Below are positions 46,463 to 55,157 of a stretch of 64,000 nt of DNA, in pieces. This stretch comes from WRGA01 sp031553395 (GTDB taxonomy: Bacteria; Bacteroidota; Bacteroidia; Bacteroidales; WRGA01). A program made the translations under genes and the position numbers. The notes beneath the pieces were generated by a model, which ran no database searches, was not told the DNA's origin, and saw only the letters and a list, made by a program, of their open reading frames with translations. Within the stretch, counting starts at the first letter, position 1. Each line of letters begins with the position of its first letter. The stretch lies in assembly GCA_031553395.1 (NCBI GenBank), contig JAVBLR010000009.1, positions 124,001-188,000 on the forward strand, read 5' to 3'.

Positions 46463-46521
46463 AGGCAAAAGGCGAAGGGCTCAAGGCTAATGCACATATC
46501 TTTTGCCCTTGGCCTTTTGCC
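46463..46521. repeat. Heptamer hairpin array (AGGCAAA family) after folB
   Basis: Left: AGGCAAA, AGGCGAA, GGGCTCA, AGGCTAA (46463-46490). Right: TTTTGCC, CTTGGCC, TTTTGCC (46501-46521). The first three left words pair with the right arm, giving about 20 bp. It occupies most of the folB to CNNM gap. Confidence 0.85.
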
Positions 46522-46536
46522 CCAAATATATTGATT

Positions 46537-47811
46537 ATGGAAATACTCATTCTTGTATTATTAACCTTATTAAACGCATTTTTTGCTGTTTCTGAAACTG
46601 CGTTGATTTCGGTAAAGAAGGGGCGCATGGAGTTATTGGCTTCCCGTGGAGATAAAAATGCAAAAAAGGTTTTGACATTGATTGAGAATCCTGAAAGTTT
46701 TTTATCATCTATTCAGGTCGGAATAACTTTAATCGGGATTGTTTCGGGTGCATATGGAGGTGCAACTTTAACGGATGATGTCGAAAAAATATTTTATGGA
46801 ATTTCATTTTTACGGCCTCACGCGTATTTATTGGCTTTGATTATTGTTATTGGTGGAATTACTTATTTTTCGATAGTTGTAGGTGAACTTGTCCCGAAAT
46901 CACTTGCAATCAACAATGCTGAGAAAATTTCACTTTTTTGTGCTCCTATTATACGAATCATTTCAATAGTCGGTTATCCTTTTGTTAAAGTACTGTCAAT
47001 TTCGACAAATTTTATATTGAAAATAGCGGGGATAAAGGGCAATAAAAGTGATGTTTTAAGTGAGGATGAATTACGGTTACTCTTAAAGAAAGCTCGAAAA
47101 CAAGGTGTGCTGGAGAAAGAGGAACAACAAGTACATGATAATATCTTTTCTTTTACTGATAGGCAGGCCAAATCTTTGATGACTCATTATTCGGATTTGG
47201 ATTGGATTGATATCAATAACCCAATGAATGAATTGCATGATTTTCTGCAGAAAAGTACACATTCTAAACTTCCTGTTTGCAATCATTCTGTTGATAAGTT
47301 AAAAGGATATATTGTTGCAACAGATTTCTGGAAAGAGGAGAAAGATACGCAATTTTTGCTGCAACAGATAATTCGGGAGCCGATATATATTACTGAAAGT
47401 TCGGATGCTTTTACAATTTTGAATATATTTAAAGCTAAAAAAGAGTATATCGGATTTGTATTGGACGAATACGGAATTTTTAAAGGATTGATAACGTTAC
47501 ATGATTTAATGGAAGCCATTGTTGGTAATCTTCCTGAAGATGACGATCGTGATGATGGTGGGATAATTCCTCAACCGGATGGTAGTTTCTTAATTGATGG
47601 AACGTTGCCGGTTTCCGAATTAAATCAGCACTTCCAACATCAACTGATCGATGAAAATCCACACTATACAACTGTCGCCGGATTTTTATTGTATGAATTG
47701 GAAAATTTTCCTTTTGTTGGTGAAGAAATTATTCATAAAGATATGCAACTCAAAGTGATAAATATGGATGGTGTGCGAATTGATAAAATAGAATTGTCTT
47801 TCAACCCCTGA
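46537..47811 (+). CDS. CNNM/CorB-type membrane protein with CBS and CorC domains
   Basis: 424 residues: a CNNM transmembrane domain of about 1-170 (MEILILVLLTLLNAFFAVSE, with the FFAVSETALIS signature), a CBS pair at about 195-325 and a CorC/HlyC transporter-associated domain from about 345. This family exports or senses Mg2+ or related divalent ions; in Bacteroidota the paralogue GldE is involved in gliding, but no other gld gene is here. The ATG at 46537 is used; a TTG two codons earlier adds nothing. Convergent with xseA. Confidence 0.88.
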   Translation: MEILILVLLTLLNAFFAVSETALISVKKGRMELLASRGDKNAKKVLTLIENPESFLSSIQVGITLIGIVSGAYGGATLTDDVEKIFYGISFLRPHAYLLALIIVIGGITYFSIVVGELVPKSLAINNAEKISLFCAPIIRIISIVGYPFVKVLSISTNFILKIAGIKGNKSDVLSEDELRLLLKKARKQGVLEKEEQQVHDNIFSFTDRQAKSLMTHYSDLDWIDINNPMNELHDFLQKSTHSKLPVCNHSVDKLKGYIVATDFWKEEKDTQFLLQQIIREPIYITESSDAFTILNIFKAKKEYIGFVLDEYGIFKGLITLHDLMEAIVGNLPEDDDRDDGGIIPQPDGSFLIDGTLPVSELNQHFQHQLIDENPHYTTVAGFLLYELENFPFVGEEIIHKDMQLKVINMDGVRIDKIELSFNP

Positions 47812-47822
47812 TTTGAGGTTTG

Positions 47823-47886
47823 GTTATTTGTTATTAGTTATTTGAATTGTTATTTGCTAATAACCAACTACCAACTACCAATAACC
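47823..47886. repeat. Heptamer hairpin array (GTTATTT / AACTACC) reaching into the xseA 3' end
   Basis: Left: GTTATTT, GTTATTA, GTTATTT, (GAATT), GTTATTT (47823-47855). Right: AATAACC, AACTACC, AACTACC, AATAACC (47859-47886). The right side overlaps the last 19 bases of xseA, encoding its final residues VIGSW and the stop. Confidence 0.85.
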
Positions 47887-49103
47887 GATTCTACTTCTCC
47901 ATCAGCAAAGCGGGTTGTAATCTTATCTCCTTTCTTTAATTGGGATGTATTCTTTATTATTTTTCCGTTTTGCAATGTTAGTGTATAGCCTTTTTTCAGG
48001 ATATTTTCGGGAGATGCCAGAGAAAGTACTTGTTCCGAGAGTTGCAATTTGTGTTTTTGTTGCATCAACTGATTTTTGGCAGCAATAAGAATATCTTGCT
48101 CGATTTTATCTAATATTGATTTGTGTTTCGAATTCAGTTGTGCAATAATCAATGGAAAACGGGATGAAATAGATAGTAAGCGGTTCTTTTCCGAAATCAA
48201 CAAGCGATCTGCCAATTGGAATATTGCTGATTTGATTGATAGTAATTCATCTTCGGCTTCGGTCATTTTATCGATTAAAAATTCGGCGGCGGCAGTAGGC
48301 GTTTTTACCCGGGTGTGAGCAATAATATCTAAAACAGAATTATCCTTTTCATGTCCGATTCCTGTAATGATAGGTAAAGGAAATTGAGCGCAATTAGCTG
48401 CCAAAAGATAACTGTCGAAACAATTCAAGTCAGATGTAGCACCGCCTCCACGGATAATGACAACTGCATCGAATTGGGTAAAACATTCATAGATGTTATT
48501 TAAAGCCCAGATAATCGATTCTTCGGATTGCATTCCTTGCATAATTGCCGGAAATAATTTTACACGAAAATTATACCTGCTTCCGTTGATTTGAATTTGA
48601 TTGATAAAGTCTTCGTACCCGCTCGCTGTTTTTGATGAAATAACGGCAATTCGCTTAGGAAGTTTTGCCAATATAATTTCCTTGTTTGAATACAAAATAC
48701 CATCAGCTTCCAATTGTTTTAATACGGCTGCGCGCTGTTGCATCATGTCGCCGACAGTAAAAGCAGGATCGATGTCTGAAACGGTAAGGCTATAACCGTA
48801 AACCTCGTGAAAATCGACTGAAACTTTTACCAATACTTTCAATCCGGCCCTGAAAGCTTGCCCAGTTTCTTTTTCAAAGTAAGGTCGAATCATCCGGAAC
48901 ATATTTGCCCAAATTCGTGCTTGTGCTTTGGCTAATAATTGCCCTGAGTACGGGTCTTTTTCCACAAATTCCAAGTAACAATGTCCGGAAGCATTTACCT
49001 TCATTTCACTGATTTCGGCTCGAATCCAGTATAATTCAGGAAAATTTCCACGGATGGCTTCTTTTACTAAGTAGTTTATGTCGGATAGAGATAATGCTTC
49101 CAT
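47868..49103 (-). CDS. xseA: Exodeoxyribonuclease VII large subunit
   Basis: Single-strand-specific nuclease subunit used in mismatch repair and DNA turnover. 411 residues, somewhat short for the family. An OB fold covers about 1-105 (MEALSLSDINYLVKEAI at the start); the catalytic domain carries ISSKTASGYEDFINQ near 155, VVIIRGGGATSDLNCFD near 205, and ITGIGHEKDNSVLD near 238. The last residues VIGSW are encoded by a heptamer array shared with the intergenic region, so the C-terminus seems to have been rewritten. The small subunit xseB is not in the window. Confidence 0.95.
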   Translation of the reverse strand: MEALSLSDINYLVKEAIRGNFPELYWIRAEISEMKVNASGHCYLEFVEKDPYSGQLLAKAQARIWANMFRMIRPYFEKETGQAFRAGLKVLVKVSVDFHEVYGYSLTVSDIDPAFTVGDMMQQRAAVLKQLEADGILYSNKEIILAKLPKRIAVISSKTASGYEDFINQIQINGSRYNFRVKLFPAIMQGMQSEESIIWALNNIYECFTQFDAVVIIRGGGATSDLNCFDSYLLAANCAQFPLPIITGIGHEKDNSVLDIIAHTRVKTPTAAAEFLIDKMTEAEDELLSIKSAIFQLADRLLISEKNRLLSISSRFPLIIAQLNSKHKSILDKIEQDILIAAKNQLMQQKHKLQLSEQVLSLASPENILKKGYTLTLQNGKIIKNTSQLKKGDKITTRFADGEVESVIGSW

Positions 49104-49113
49104 ATTCTTTTAG

Positions 49114-49180
49114 CAGACGGGTAAACAAGGAGACAAGTAAACGGACGGACAAACTATACTTTAATAGTCTACTCGTTTAT
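49114..49180. repeat. Irregular word array between the SEC-C gene and xseA
   Basis: GACGGGTAAACAAGGA, GACAAGTAAACGGACG, GACAAACT (49116-49155) form an imperfect 16-nt (2 x 8) repeat, with a partly complementary GTCTACTCGTTTATT at 49167-49181. It is the most degenerate member of the family. Confidence 0.5.
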
Positions 49181-49185
49181 TAAGA

Positions 49186-50715
49186 TTATTTTCCACAACA
49201 TTTCTTGTATTTTTTTTCACTTCCGCAAGGGCAAGGATCATTGCGCCCTACTTTTGGAGTTTCAATTAATTCAGGATTTTCTTTTTCGAATATATGATCG
49301 TAAGTTTCCTGCTCGATTTCATCGAAATTATCACTTTCATTATTCCATAGTTCATATAGATATTGATATTGTTCTTCTAATGTTTTTTGCTTATATAAAT
49401 GAAAACTATCCTTTTCTTCTTCGTAAATTTTAAGGATACTATCATAATCGCCGGCATAAAAACGTGCAACAAGGTTTAATTCAAACAGTTCTTTAATTAA
49501 AAGAATGCAAGATTGAATTTTTAATTCGGCTATATCGTTAATTAATGCAGCAACCAATTCATTATCAATGATGTCGTCATTATCCTTTTCCTGAATAAAG
49601 TAGTGCAATATATCATTATAGCGTTCTTCTATATCCTCTTTCGTCTCAGGGTATTGAATATAAATTTGTTGAATCGTACTTGAAATGCAAGCTCGTGCAA
49701 TAAATTCAAGGTTAGGTATTTTGAAAAAGTCAAATAATACATCCAATTGATTTTTTCCCAAAATCATAAGAGACGAGTACAATGTCTCAAATAAAATATC
49801 TGCATACCAGCAATTAAAAAACTCATCCTCTTGTTTAAGGATTTCAAGTATCGTTGGCAGACTGCTTTCTGTTTGTAATTCTCCTAACAAAATAACTGCG
49901 TGATGCAAATATTGACAGGTGTCATTGTCATAATTATTTGCAGTAAAAGAATCGGGATTAAAACTACCGATTGAATATAAAATAATATGTTCGAGATCTT
50001 GTATAAGAGTATTCTTAGGTAGACTTAGAAGATGTTGTAATATATCCTTTTCGATATCAAATCCTTTTTCAAAAAGGATATTCAATTCAGGATGAATCAA
50101 CTGAAGTTCCTTAGGATATTCTTTATCAATTTTTTTGTAAGTAACAGAGCGTTCCGATGTCCACATTTCACGAGTCTTTTCCAAAGAGTCTTTGAAAAAT
50201 GCCAACTTTAATGCATCTATTATTTTATCATCAGCACCAATATTAGAAAGTTTCTCAACTATTTCGTAAGCTTCAGATAATCTGTTTACTCTTTCTAAAT
50301 ACGTTACCACACACGCATAGTATTTACTCACTTCATCTATTTGAAAAGATTCTTTTTCGGGATAGAGTTTTTGTAAATCCAGCTCTTCTCCCAAAAAATT
50401 CAACGCTGTTTCAGGGTCATTATTATCTAATGCATATTGGGCATTATTGATTTTTCCATAAAGATAATCAGGGTGTTTCTCAGTAAAAAAATCCAAGTAT
50501 TTTTGAATTTCACCATACCTTTTATTTTTTTTCAGGCCAACTATAATCAATGTAACAAATTCGGGATAGTTCTTATTCTTGTTGAAATAATCAATCAACT
50601 TATTAACACTTGGTTGAGTTTTATGAGCTATTTCGTGAGCCTTCTGATAATCATATCCAATATTAGGGTCTTTATAATCTTTTGGTTCACGGGTAATTTT
50701 AAAATTGAAGTCCAT
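49186..50715 (-). CDS. HEAT/TPR-like protein with C-terminal SEC-C zinc motif
   Basis: 509-residue cytoplasmic protein of unknown job. Alternating helices fill residues 20-440, in the manner of TPR or HEAT repeats, with a QLIHPELNILFEKGFDIE segment near 200. The C-terminus is a SEC-C motif, GRNDPCPCGSEKKYKKCC (C-x-C-x8-C-C), which binds zinc and in SecA recognises SecB or ribosomes. The ATG at 50715 is preferred to a TTG 14 codons upstream that would overlap the preceding gene. It lies 10 nt downstream of the zincin-like lipoprotein gene, so the two are probably one operon. Confidence 0.75.
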   Translation of the reverse strand: MDFNFKITREPKDYKDPNIGYDYQKAHEIAHKTQPSVNKLIDYFNKNKNYPEFVTLIIVGLKKNKRYGEIQKYLDFFTEKHPDYLYGKINNAQYALDNNDPETALNFLGEELDLQKLYPEKESFQIDEVSKYYACVVTYLERVNRLSEAYEIVEKLSNIGADDKIIDALKLAFFKDSLEKTREMWTSERSVTYKKIDKEYPKELQLIHPELNILFEKGFDIEKDILQHLLSLPKNTLIQDLEHIILYSIGSFNPDSFTANNYDNDTCQYLHHAVILLGELQTESSLPTILEILKQEDEFFNCWYADILFETLYSSLMILGKNQLDVLFDFFKIPNLEFIARACISSTIQQIYIQYPETKEDIEERYNDILHYFIQEKDNDDIIDNELVAALINDIAELKIQSCILLIKELFELNLVARFYAGDYDSILKIYEEEKDSFHLYKQKTLEEQYQYLYELWNNESDNFDEIEQETYDHIFEKENPELIETPKVGRNDPCPCGSEKKYKKCCGK

Positions 50716-50725
50716 ATTTTCTCTT

Positions 50726-51934
50726 TTATTTATTGTCAATACTATCAACGCTGTCAATATGTATTTCTGTATTTACACTATCCGCAATATGCTTAATTGT
50801 TCTTTCCCTTTTTCCTTGAACAATTGTATCTTCTAGAATAATTTGGTCGAATTTACTTTCTGTTTTTTCTTCTTCAACAGGTTGGCTTATTTTTATGAAA
50901 TCGATGGCAATCGTTGATTTTCCTGAAAGTTGAAATCCAAAATGAGATCCCTCGGGATTAGGTATTTCATTTTGATATACAAATTTTCCGTTTATGTAAA
51001 AATAAAGCATTTTATCAATCTTTCGAATCGCTAAGTTGTTAGAAAACATCGGATTGATGTATTCCGAAACACATTCAGTAAACCAACCATAATATTGTGA
51101 ATTCCCGATATAAAATTTCTTTTTATTGTCTACGAGGAAATAATTAGTATCTGAGTTGTCTTTTTTACCGAAGGCAACACCAACTTTAGCATCTGATATT
51201 TCAGTTTTTATCAGACTTAATTTCGCCTCGAATAAAAAATCGTCATTAATATCAATACCTACATCTGAAATCGATAGAATGGCTTTTCCTGTTTTTGTTT
51301 GAACCCGGTATTCTCCTTTGGCTATGAATGATTTATACAGGGTTTTGTCTCCTGTAGCCCATTTATTGCTGTTATTGAAAAAATCATCAAAAAAAACTAT
51401 TTTATATTTGATTGAAGAGAAATCAGGATGTTCCAATGCCCAATCGGGGACAGGTATTTGAGGGTTAAATAATTCGTCGATGTAATATTTTTCGCGAAAG
51501 CTATAGAAATTTACATTCCAATTGCGGCTGTCTATCTTTTCGCCGCCACACATGATTGTTTTCCAATCACCCGAAGGTAGTACCGAATTATCATGATGTC
51601 GGTTTAATACTCCATGTCCTAATTCATGAAAAATCAAATTGGCTTTCAGTTCTTTCTCATTCTTTTTTCCTTTGATGCTTTGCCAATAAGTAGAGTCTAT
51701 TTCTATTAATAAAGGTGTCTGGTGATGGCATAATCCGATTTGAGATCCTTCTAAATGTCCAAATCGTATGATTAATCCGGATTTATCAAAGTCAAATTCA
51801 TATCCGCGTTTTTTGCCTTCTTCCAAAAATACATTTAAATACGGTTGAAACTCAGGCTCAATGGAATAGAAATCTTTGTTTTTGCAAGAAGAAAGAAGAA
51901 TGAGGAATATAAATATGTAAAAAAAATGCTTCAC
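50726..51934 (-). CDS. Zincin-like metallopeptidase lipoprotein with C-terminal lectin-like domain
   Basis: 402 residues, GTG start at 51934, lipobox FLILLSSC. A zinc-protease motif HELGHGVLNRH (H103, E104, H107, H113) has metzincin spacing HExxHxxxxxH with Leu instead of the usual Gly at the sixth spacer place. The second half (about 160-360) looks like a beta-sandwich of the concanavalin/LamG kind (FDDFFNNSNKW, GFQLSGKSTIAIDFIKISQ). The C-terminal 45 residues are charged and low-complexity. Family not recognised further; proteolytic activity is inferred from the motif. Operon with the SEC-C gene. Confidence 0.65.
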   Translation of the reverse strand: MKHFFYIFIFLILLSSCKNKDFYSIEPEFQPYLNVFLEEGKKRGYEFDFDKSGLIIRFGHLEGSQIGLCHHQTPLLIEIDSTYWQSIKGKKNEKELKANLIFHELGHGVLNRHHDNSVLPSGDWKTIMCGGEKIDSRNWNVNFYSFREKYYIDELFNPQIPVPDWALEHPDFSSIKYKIVFFDDFFNNSNKWATGDKTLYKSFIAKGEYRVQTKTGKAILSISDVGIDINDDFLFEAKLSLIKTEISDAKVGVAFGKKDNSDTNYFLVDNKKKFYIGNSQYYGWFTECVSEYINPMFSNNLAIRKIDKMLYFYINGKFVYQNEIPNPEGSHFGFQLSGKSTIAIDFIKISQPVEEEKTESKFDQIILEDTIVQGKRERTIKHIADSVNTEIHIDSVDSIDNK

Positions 51935-52007
51935 AATGTTGCTAGTTGGTTGTATAAGTTGTTTGTTATTTGTTGTTATAGTATTGATTTAATCCCTGAT
52001 TCACATT

Positions 52008-52066
52008 AATAACCAGTAATCAATAACTAATAACTAATAACTAATAACTGTTATTGGTTATTAGTT
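52008..52066. repeat. Heptamer hairpin array (AATAACT family) ending at the miaA stop
   Basis: AATAACC, AGTAATC, then four AATAACT (52008-52049), followed without a loop by GTTATTG, GTTATTA (52050-52063). The last word contains the miaA stop codon. Weaker GTT-ATT words occur at 51957-51980. Confidence 0.85.
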
Positions 52067-52966
52067 GATTTTTTCGTTTAAATATTTTATAATCGATTCT
52101 TTTTCATTGGGATGGAACCATTTTATAGAATCGTCTTTTTTAAACCAAGTCATTTGTTTTCGTGAATAAATACGGGTGCTTTGTTTGATTTTTTCAATAG
52201 CTTCTTCCAATGAATATTCTCCATCAAAATGCCGGAAGAGTTCTTTATATCCGACTGTATTCAAGGAGTTTAGTTCTTTGTATGAATGTAAATTTTTTGC
52301 TTCATTCACAAGTCCTTGCGCTAACATTTCATCTACACGTGCATTGATGCGTTGATACAATTCTTCCCGTTCACGTTTTAAGCCAATTTTAATAATATTG
52401 AATGGACGAGGTTTAATGGGATTTGTTCGTAGTGAAGAATAAGGCTTACCTGTCATTAGGCAAATTTCGAGTGCATGTATTACACGTTTCGGATTTTTCA
52501 GGTCAACTTGATTATAATATTCCGGGTCAAGTACTTTTAGTTGAGCACGGATTGAATCCAATCCTTCCATTTCATACTTTTGTATTATCTCAACTCTGAG
52601 TTTAGGATCGATTGTAGGCAAATCATCGATACCCTTGCAAACGGCATCAATGTACATCATTGAGCCGCCTGTCATTAGGATATTATTCGTTTGAAGAAAT
52701 AATTTTTCGAATAAATCCAAAGCCTCAACTTCAAACCGGGAAGCACTGTAATATTCATCCAACTTTAATGTTCCCACGAAATAATGAGGAACTTGTATTA
52801 ATTGCTCTGAAGTTGGGGCAGCTGTTCCTATTTTCAATTGTTCGTACAACTGCCGGGAATCACAGGAAACAATAGGTGAAGATAAATATTTAGCCAACAA
52901 TAAACTTAGTTCGGTTTTGCCAACTCCCGTTGGACCAAGAAGGATTATTAAGCTTTTGTTGTTCAC
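52061..52966 (-). CDS. miaA: tRNA dimethylallyltransferase
   Basis: Adds a dimethylallyl group to A37 of tRNAs reading UNN codons. 301 residues with a GTG start at 52966. P-loop GPTGVGKTELSLLLA at residues 11-25, DSRQLYEQLKIGTAAPT near 36, GGSMMYIDAVCKGIDDLP near 100, and the tRNA-binding YSRKQMTWFKKD near 269. The family length is normal. Downstream of the pRiA4b-type gene on the same strand, 133 nt apart. Confidence 0.96.
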   Translation of the reverse strand: MNNKSLIILLGPTGVGKTELSLLLAKYLSSPIVSCDSRQLYEQLKIGTAAPTSEQLIQVPHYFVGTLKLDEYYSASRFEVEALDLFEKLFLQTNNILMTGGSMMYIDAVCKGIDDLPTIDPKLRVEIIQKYEMEGLDSIRAQLKVLDPEYYNQVDLKNPKRVIHALEICLMTGKPYSSLRTNPIKPRPFNIIKIGLKREREELYQRINARVDEMLAQGLVNEAKNLHSYKELNSLNTVGYKELFRHFDGEYSLEEAIEKIKQSTRIYSRKQMTWFKKDDSIKWFHPNEKESIIKYLNEKIN

Positions 52967-53099
52967 AATGTTTATTTGCTATTTAGCTCCGCTAACTGTT
53001 GGTTGTTTTTAGTGCAATTATAGAACAATTATTTGCAATTGAATTCGCGAAGCTAATTGCAAAAATTGCTCATGTCAGTTTATTTTAAATACAATGATA

Positions 53100-53651
53100 T
53101 TAATAGCGTTCATCAAGGTCGCTTTCACTTCCTTCAAGATCACCAAAGCCTTCTTCGTCAAATTCTTCCGGATCGAAATCTTCATCACCATAGAAGTTTT
53201 CGCCCAGATCTAATTTTGTTGAGAAGTCTTCCTGTTCGTTGTTATCCAATATTTGAGCAGGAGGTTCACCAATAGATGAAATACATTGAGGTGCTTTTTG
53301 TTCCTTATTCAAAATGATTTCAACTAATTCCATAAAGAACATCCGGTCATTCAGGTTGTCGAAAACATATGTCAATTTCTGTTTTTCATCTGAAATTAAT
53401 TCACTTAAAACTGCTTCATCCATTACCCAGCTATCAACGTCGGAATCCGTATCCATTTTGAAGAGTGTTATTTCGGTTTCCTTTTCCCAATCGTCATTAC
53501 ATAAAGAAAATGAGGTTATTTGGTCTTTGGAATAGTTTACACTGTCCAAAATTGCTTGGTGCAAGTCAAAGAAGGTAGCATCGGCATCAATTAATATTTC
53601 TCTTGAAAAACCGTCCACTTCATCTGAAATAATTACAAATCTGTAAGTCAT
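53100..53651 (-). CDS. pRiA4b ORF-3-like protein with acidic tail
   Basis: 183 residues. The N-terminal 115 residues match the IS1096 TnpR/pRiA4b ORF-3-like fold (TYRFVIISDEVDGFSREILI, ATFFDLHQAILDSVNYSKD, KQKLTYVFDNLNDRMFFMELVEI). Members are widespread outside mobile elements and have no agreed function. The last 45 residues are very acidic (DFDPEEFDEEGFGDLEGSES), suggesting a disordered tail. No transposase lies nearby, so I do not treat it as mobile. Confidence 0.78.
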   Translation of the reverse strand: MTYRFVIISDEVDGFSREILIDADATFFDLHQAILDSVNYSKDQITSFSLCNDDWEKETEITLFKMDTDSDVDSWVMDEAVLSELISDEKQKLTYVFDNLNDRMFFMELVEIILNKEQKAPQCISSIGEPPAQILDNNEQEDFSTKLDLGENFYGDEDFDPEEFDEEGFGDLEGSESDLDERY

Positions 53652-53827
53652 GATATAATTTTTTTATGCTGTAAAAATAGTAAAAAAACTATTGAATGTA
53701 AAAACTAAAAAATGAAAAAGATAATATCAGTATGCATTATGTGTTATAAAATGTGGACTATTGCAATATAAGTAATCTCTTATTTGTCTATGTATCTTTG
53801 TTGTGGAGGTCATTACAGAGTATAAAC

Positions 53828-54865
53828 TCAAAAATAAGATGATGTTTTTTTCCCTTTATAAATAATCCAAATAATCATTGGAGCACCGAATAATGCACAA
53901 ACGGCATTGATAGGAATGGATAATCCTGTTCCCGGAAGTTGAGAAATAATATCGCATATTAACAATAAAACTGCACCACAAAGCATGGAAGCCGGAATGA
54001 TAATACGATGAAGTGAGGTGTTGAATATTCCTCGGGCGATATGAGGAACAGTAACTCCAATAAACGCGATTGGTCCAATAAAAGCAGTAGTTGTTCCGGC
54101 AAGCAAGGCTGTACAAATAATGATGATAAAACGTGTTCGGAATAAATTTATACCAAGTCCTTTGGCATAATTTTCGCCTAAAAGTAAAACATCTAATTGT
54201 TTTTGAATAAAGAAAGAAAGAAATAACCCGATAATAATTATTGGAGCTAATAGTTGAAAGAAATTCCAGGTTACAGCACTTAAACTCCCGAATGTCCAAA
54301 CGATAAATAATTTGATGGCATCGGGATTACTTATACTTTGTAATACGTTTATGATGGCTCCGGCAATGCTGCCAAACATAATTCCGACGATTAATAACGA
54401 AACCGTATCGGATATTTTTATCGAAGTAAGTATTACTAAAATTAGAACCAGTAAAGCTCCGCTAATTGCAGCAACAACGATTCCCCAACCTTCACCGGAG
54501 CCGGTTAAAAATAATGTGGTTGAAGAAGATAACATGGTAAATAGCGCGACACCTAATCCGGCTCCCGAATTAACTCCCAAAACATCGGGGCCTGCTAATG
54601 GATTTCTAAATAATGTTTGCATCAATACGCCAGCAACAGAAAGGGCGGCTCCTGTTAAAATAGCTGTTAAGGCCTTTGGTAACCGGTAGTTGAAAATGAT
54701 TTCATGATTGATAGTATCTGCACCATTATTCATAAAGACAGAAGTAATATCCCGAAGCGGAATATAAATGCTGCCAGCCATTATATCAATGCAAAAGAAA
54801 AGAATTAAAGAAAATAGTAAAACGGAAAATTTTATTGGATTTTGATGTGTCATGCTGAGGCTCAT
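53828..54865 (-). CDS. FecCD-family ABC transporter permease
   Basis: Inner-membrane permease of about 345 residues for iron complexes, heme or cobalamin. Eight or more membrane helices; family signatures QTLFRNPLAGPDVLGVNSGAGLG at about 70-92, the GIGLGINLF-like loop LGENYAKGLGINLFRTR near 225, and FIGPIAFIGVTVPHIAR near 265. The start is taken at the ATG 54865 (a second Met lies at 54853); a TTG 26 codons earlier is unlikely. No ATPase or binding-protein gene is adjacent on either side, so the rest of the transporter must be elsewhere. Confidence 0.9.
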   Translation of the reverse strand: MSLSMTHQNPIKFSVLLFSLILFFCIDIMAGSIYIPLRDITSVFMNNGADTINHEIIFNYRLPKALTAILTGAALSVAGVLMQTLFRNPLAGPDVLGVNSGAGLGVALFTMLSSSTTLFLTGSGEGWGIVVAAISGALLVLILVILTSIKISDTVSLLIVGIMFGSIAGAIINVLQSISNPDAIKLFIVWTFGSLSAVTWNFFQLLAPIIIIGLFLSFFIQKQLDVLLLGENYAKGLGINLFRTRFIIIICTALLAGTTTAFIGPIAFIGVTVPHIARGIFNTSLHRIIIPASMLCGAVLLLICDIISQLPGTGLSIPINAVCALFGAPMIIWIIYKGKKTSSYF

Positions 54866-55096
54866 TTTGCACGAAAATGATTTAAGTAAAGGTGTAAATT
54901 TGATTATACTGCAAAGTTGCAATTTTTTCGGATTCAAATCCAATAATTCTTTTGTTTTTTCGGTTATACTGTTTTTCTAGTTTTGTAATGTGTTTTTTAG
55001 AGTTTGTTGAATGTACTCAATGTCGCTTATTCTCAATTTTTTACATTTAAAACGTATGAAAATATTTATAGTAATGTCAAAAAAGAATCCTTAAAG

Positions 55097-55127
55097 TTTG
55101 CAGAAAGAAAAAAAAATAATACCTTTG
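55097..55127 (+). promoter_or_regulatory. tRNA-Gln promoter
   Basis: TTTG (55097-55100), a 19-nt spacer and TACCTTTG (55120-55127): a textbook match to the Bacteroidota housekeeping promoter, about 30 nt upstream of the tRNA. Confidence 0.85.
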
Positions 55128-55157
55128 CACCGCTTTTGAAATACAAAGCAATAGGAT

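Noticed and set aside
53100..53651. pRiA4b/IS1096-type name taken as evidence of a transposon
   Set aside because: No transposase, inverted ends or target duplication; the family is common in normal chromosomes.
54312..54689. 125-codon plus-strand frame inside the FecCD gene
   Set aside because: Antisense shadow of membrane-helix codons; no recognisable product.
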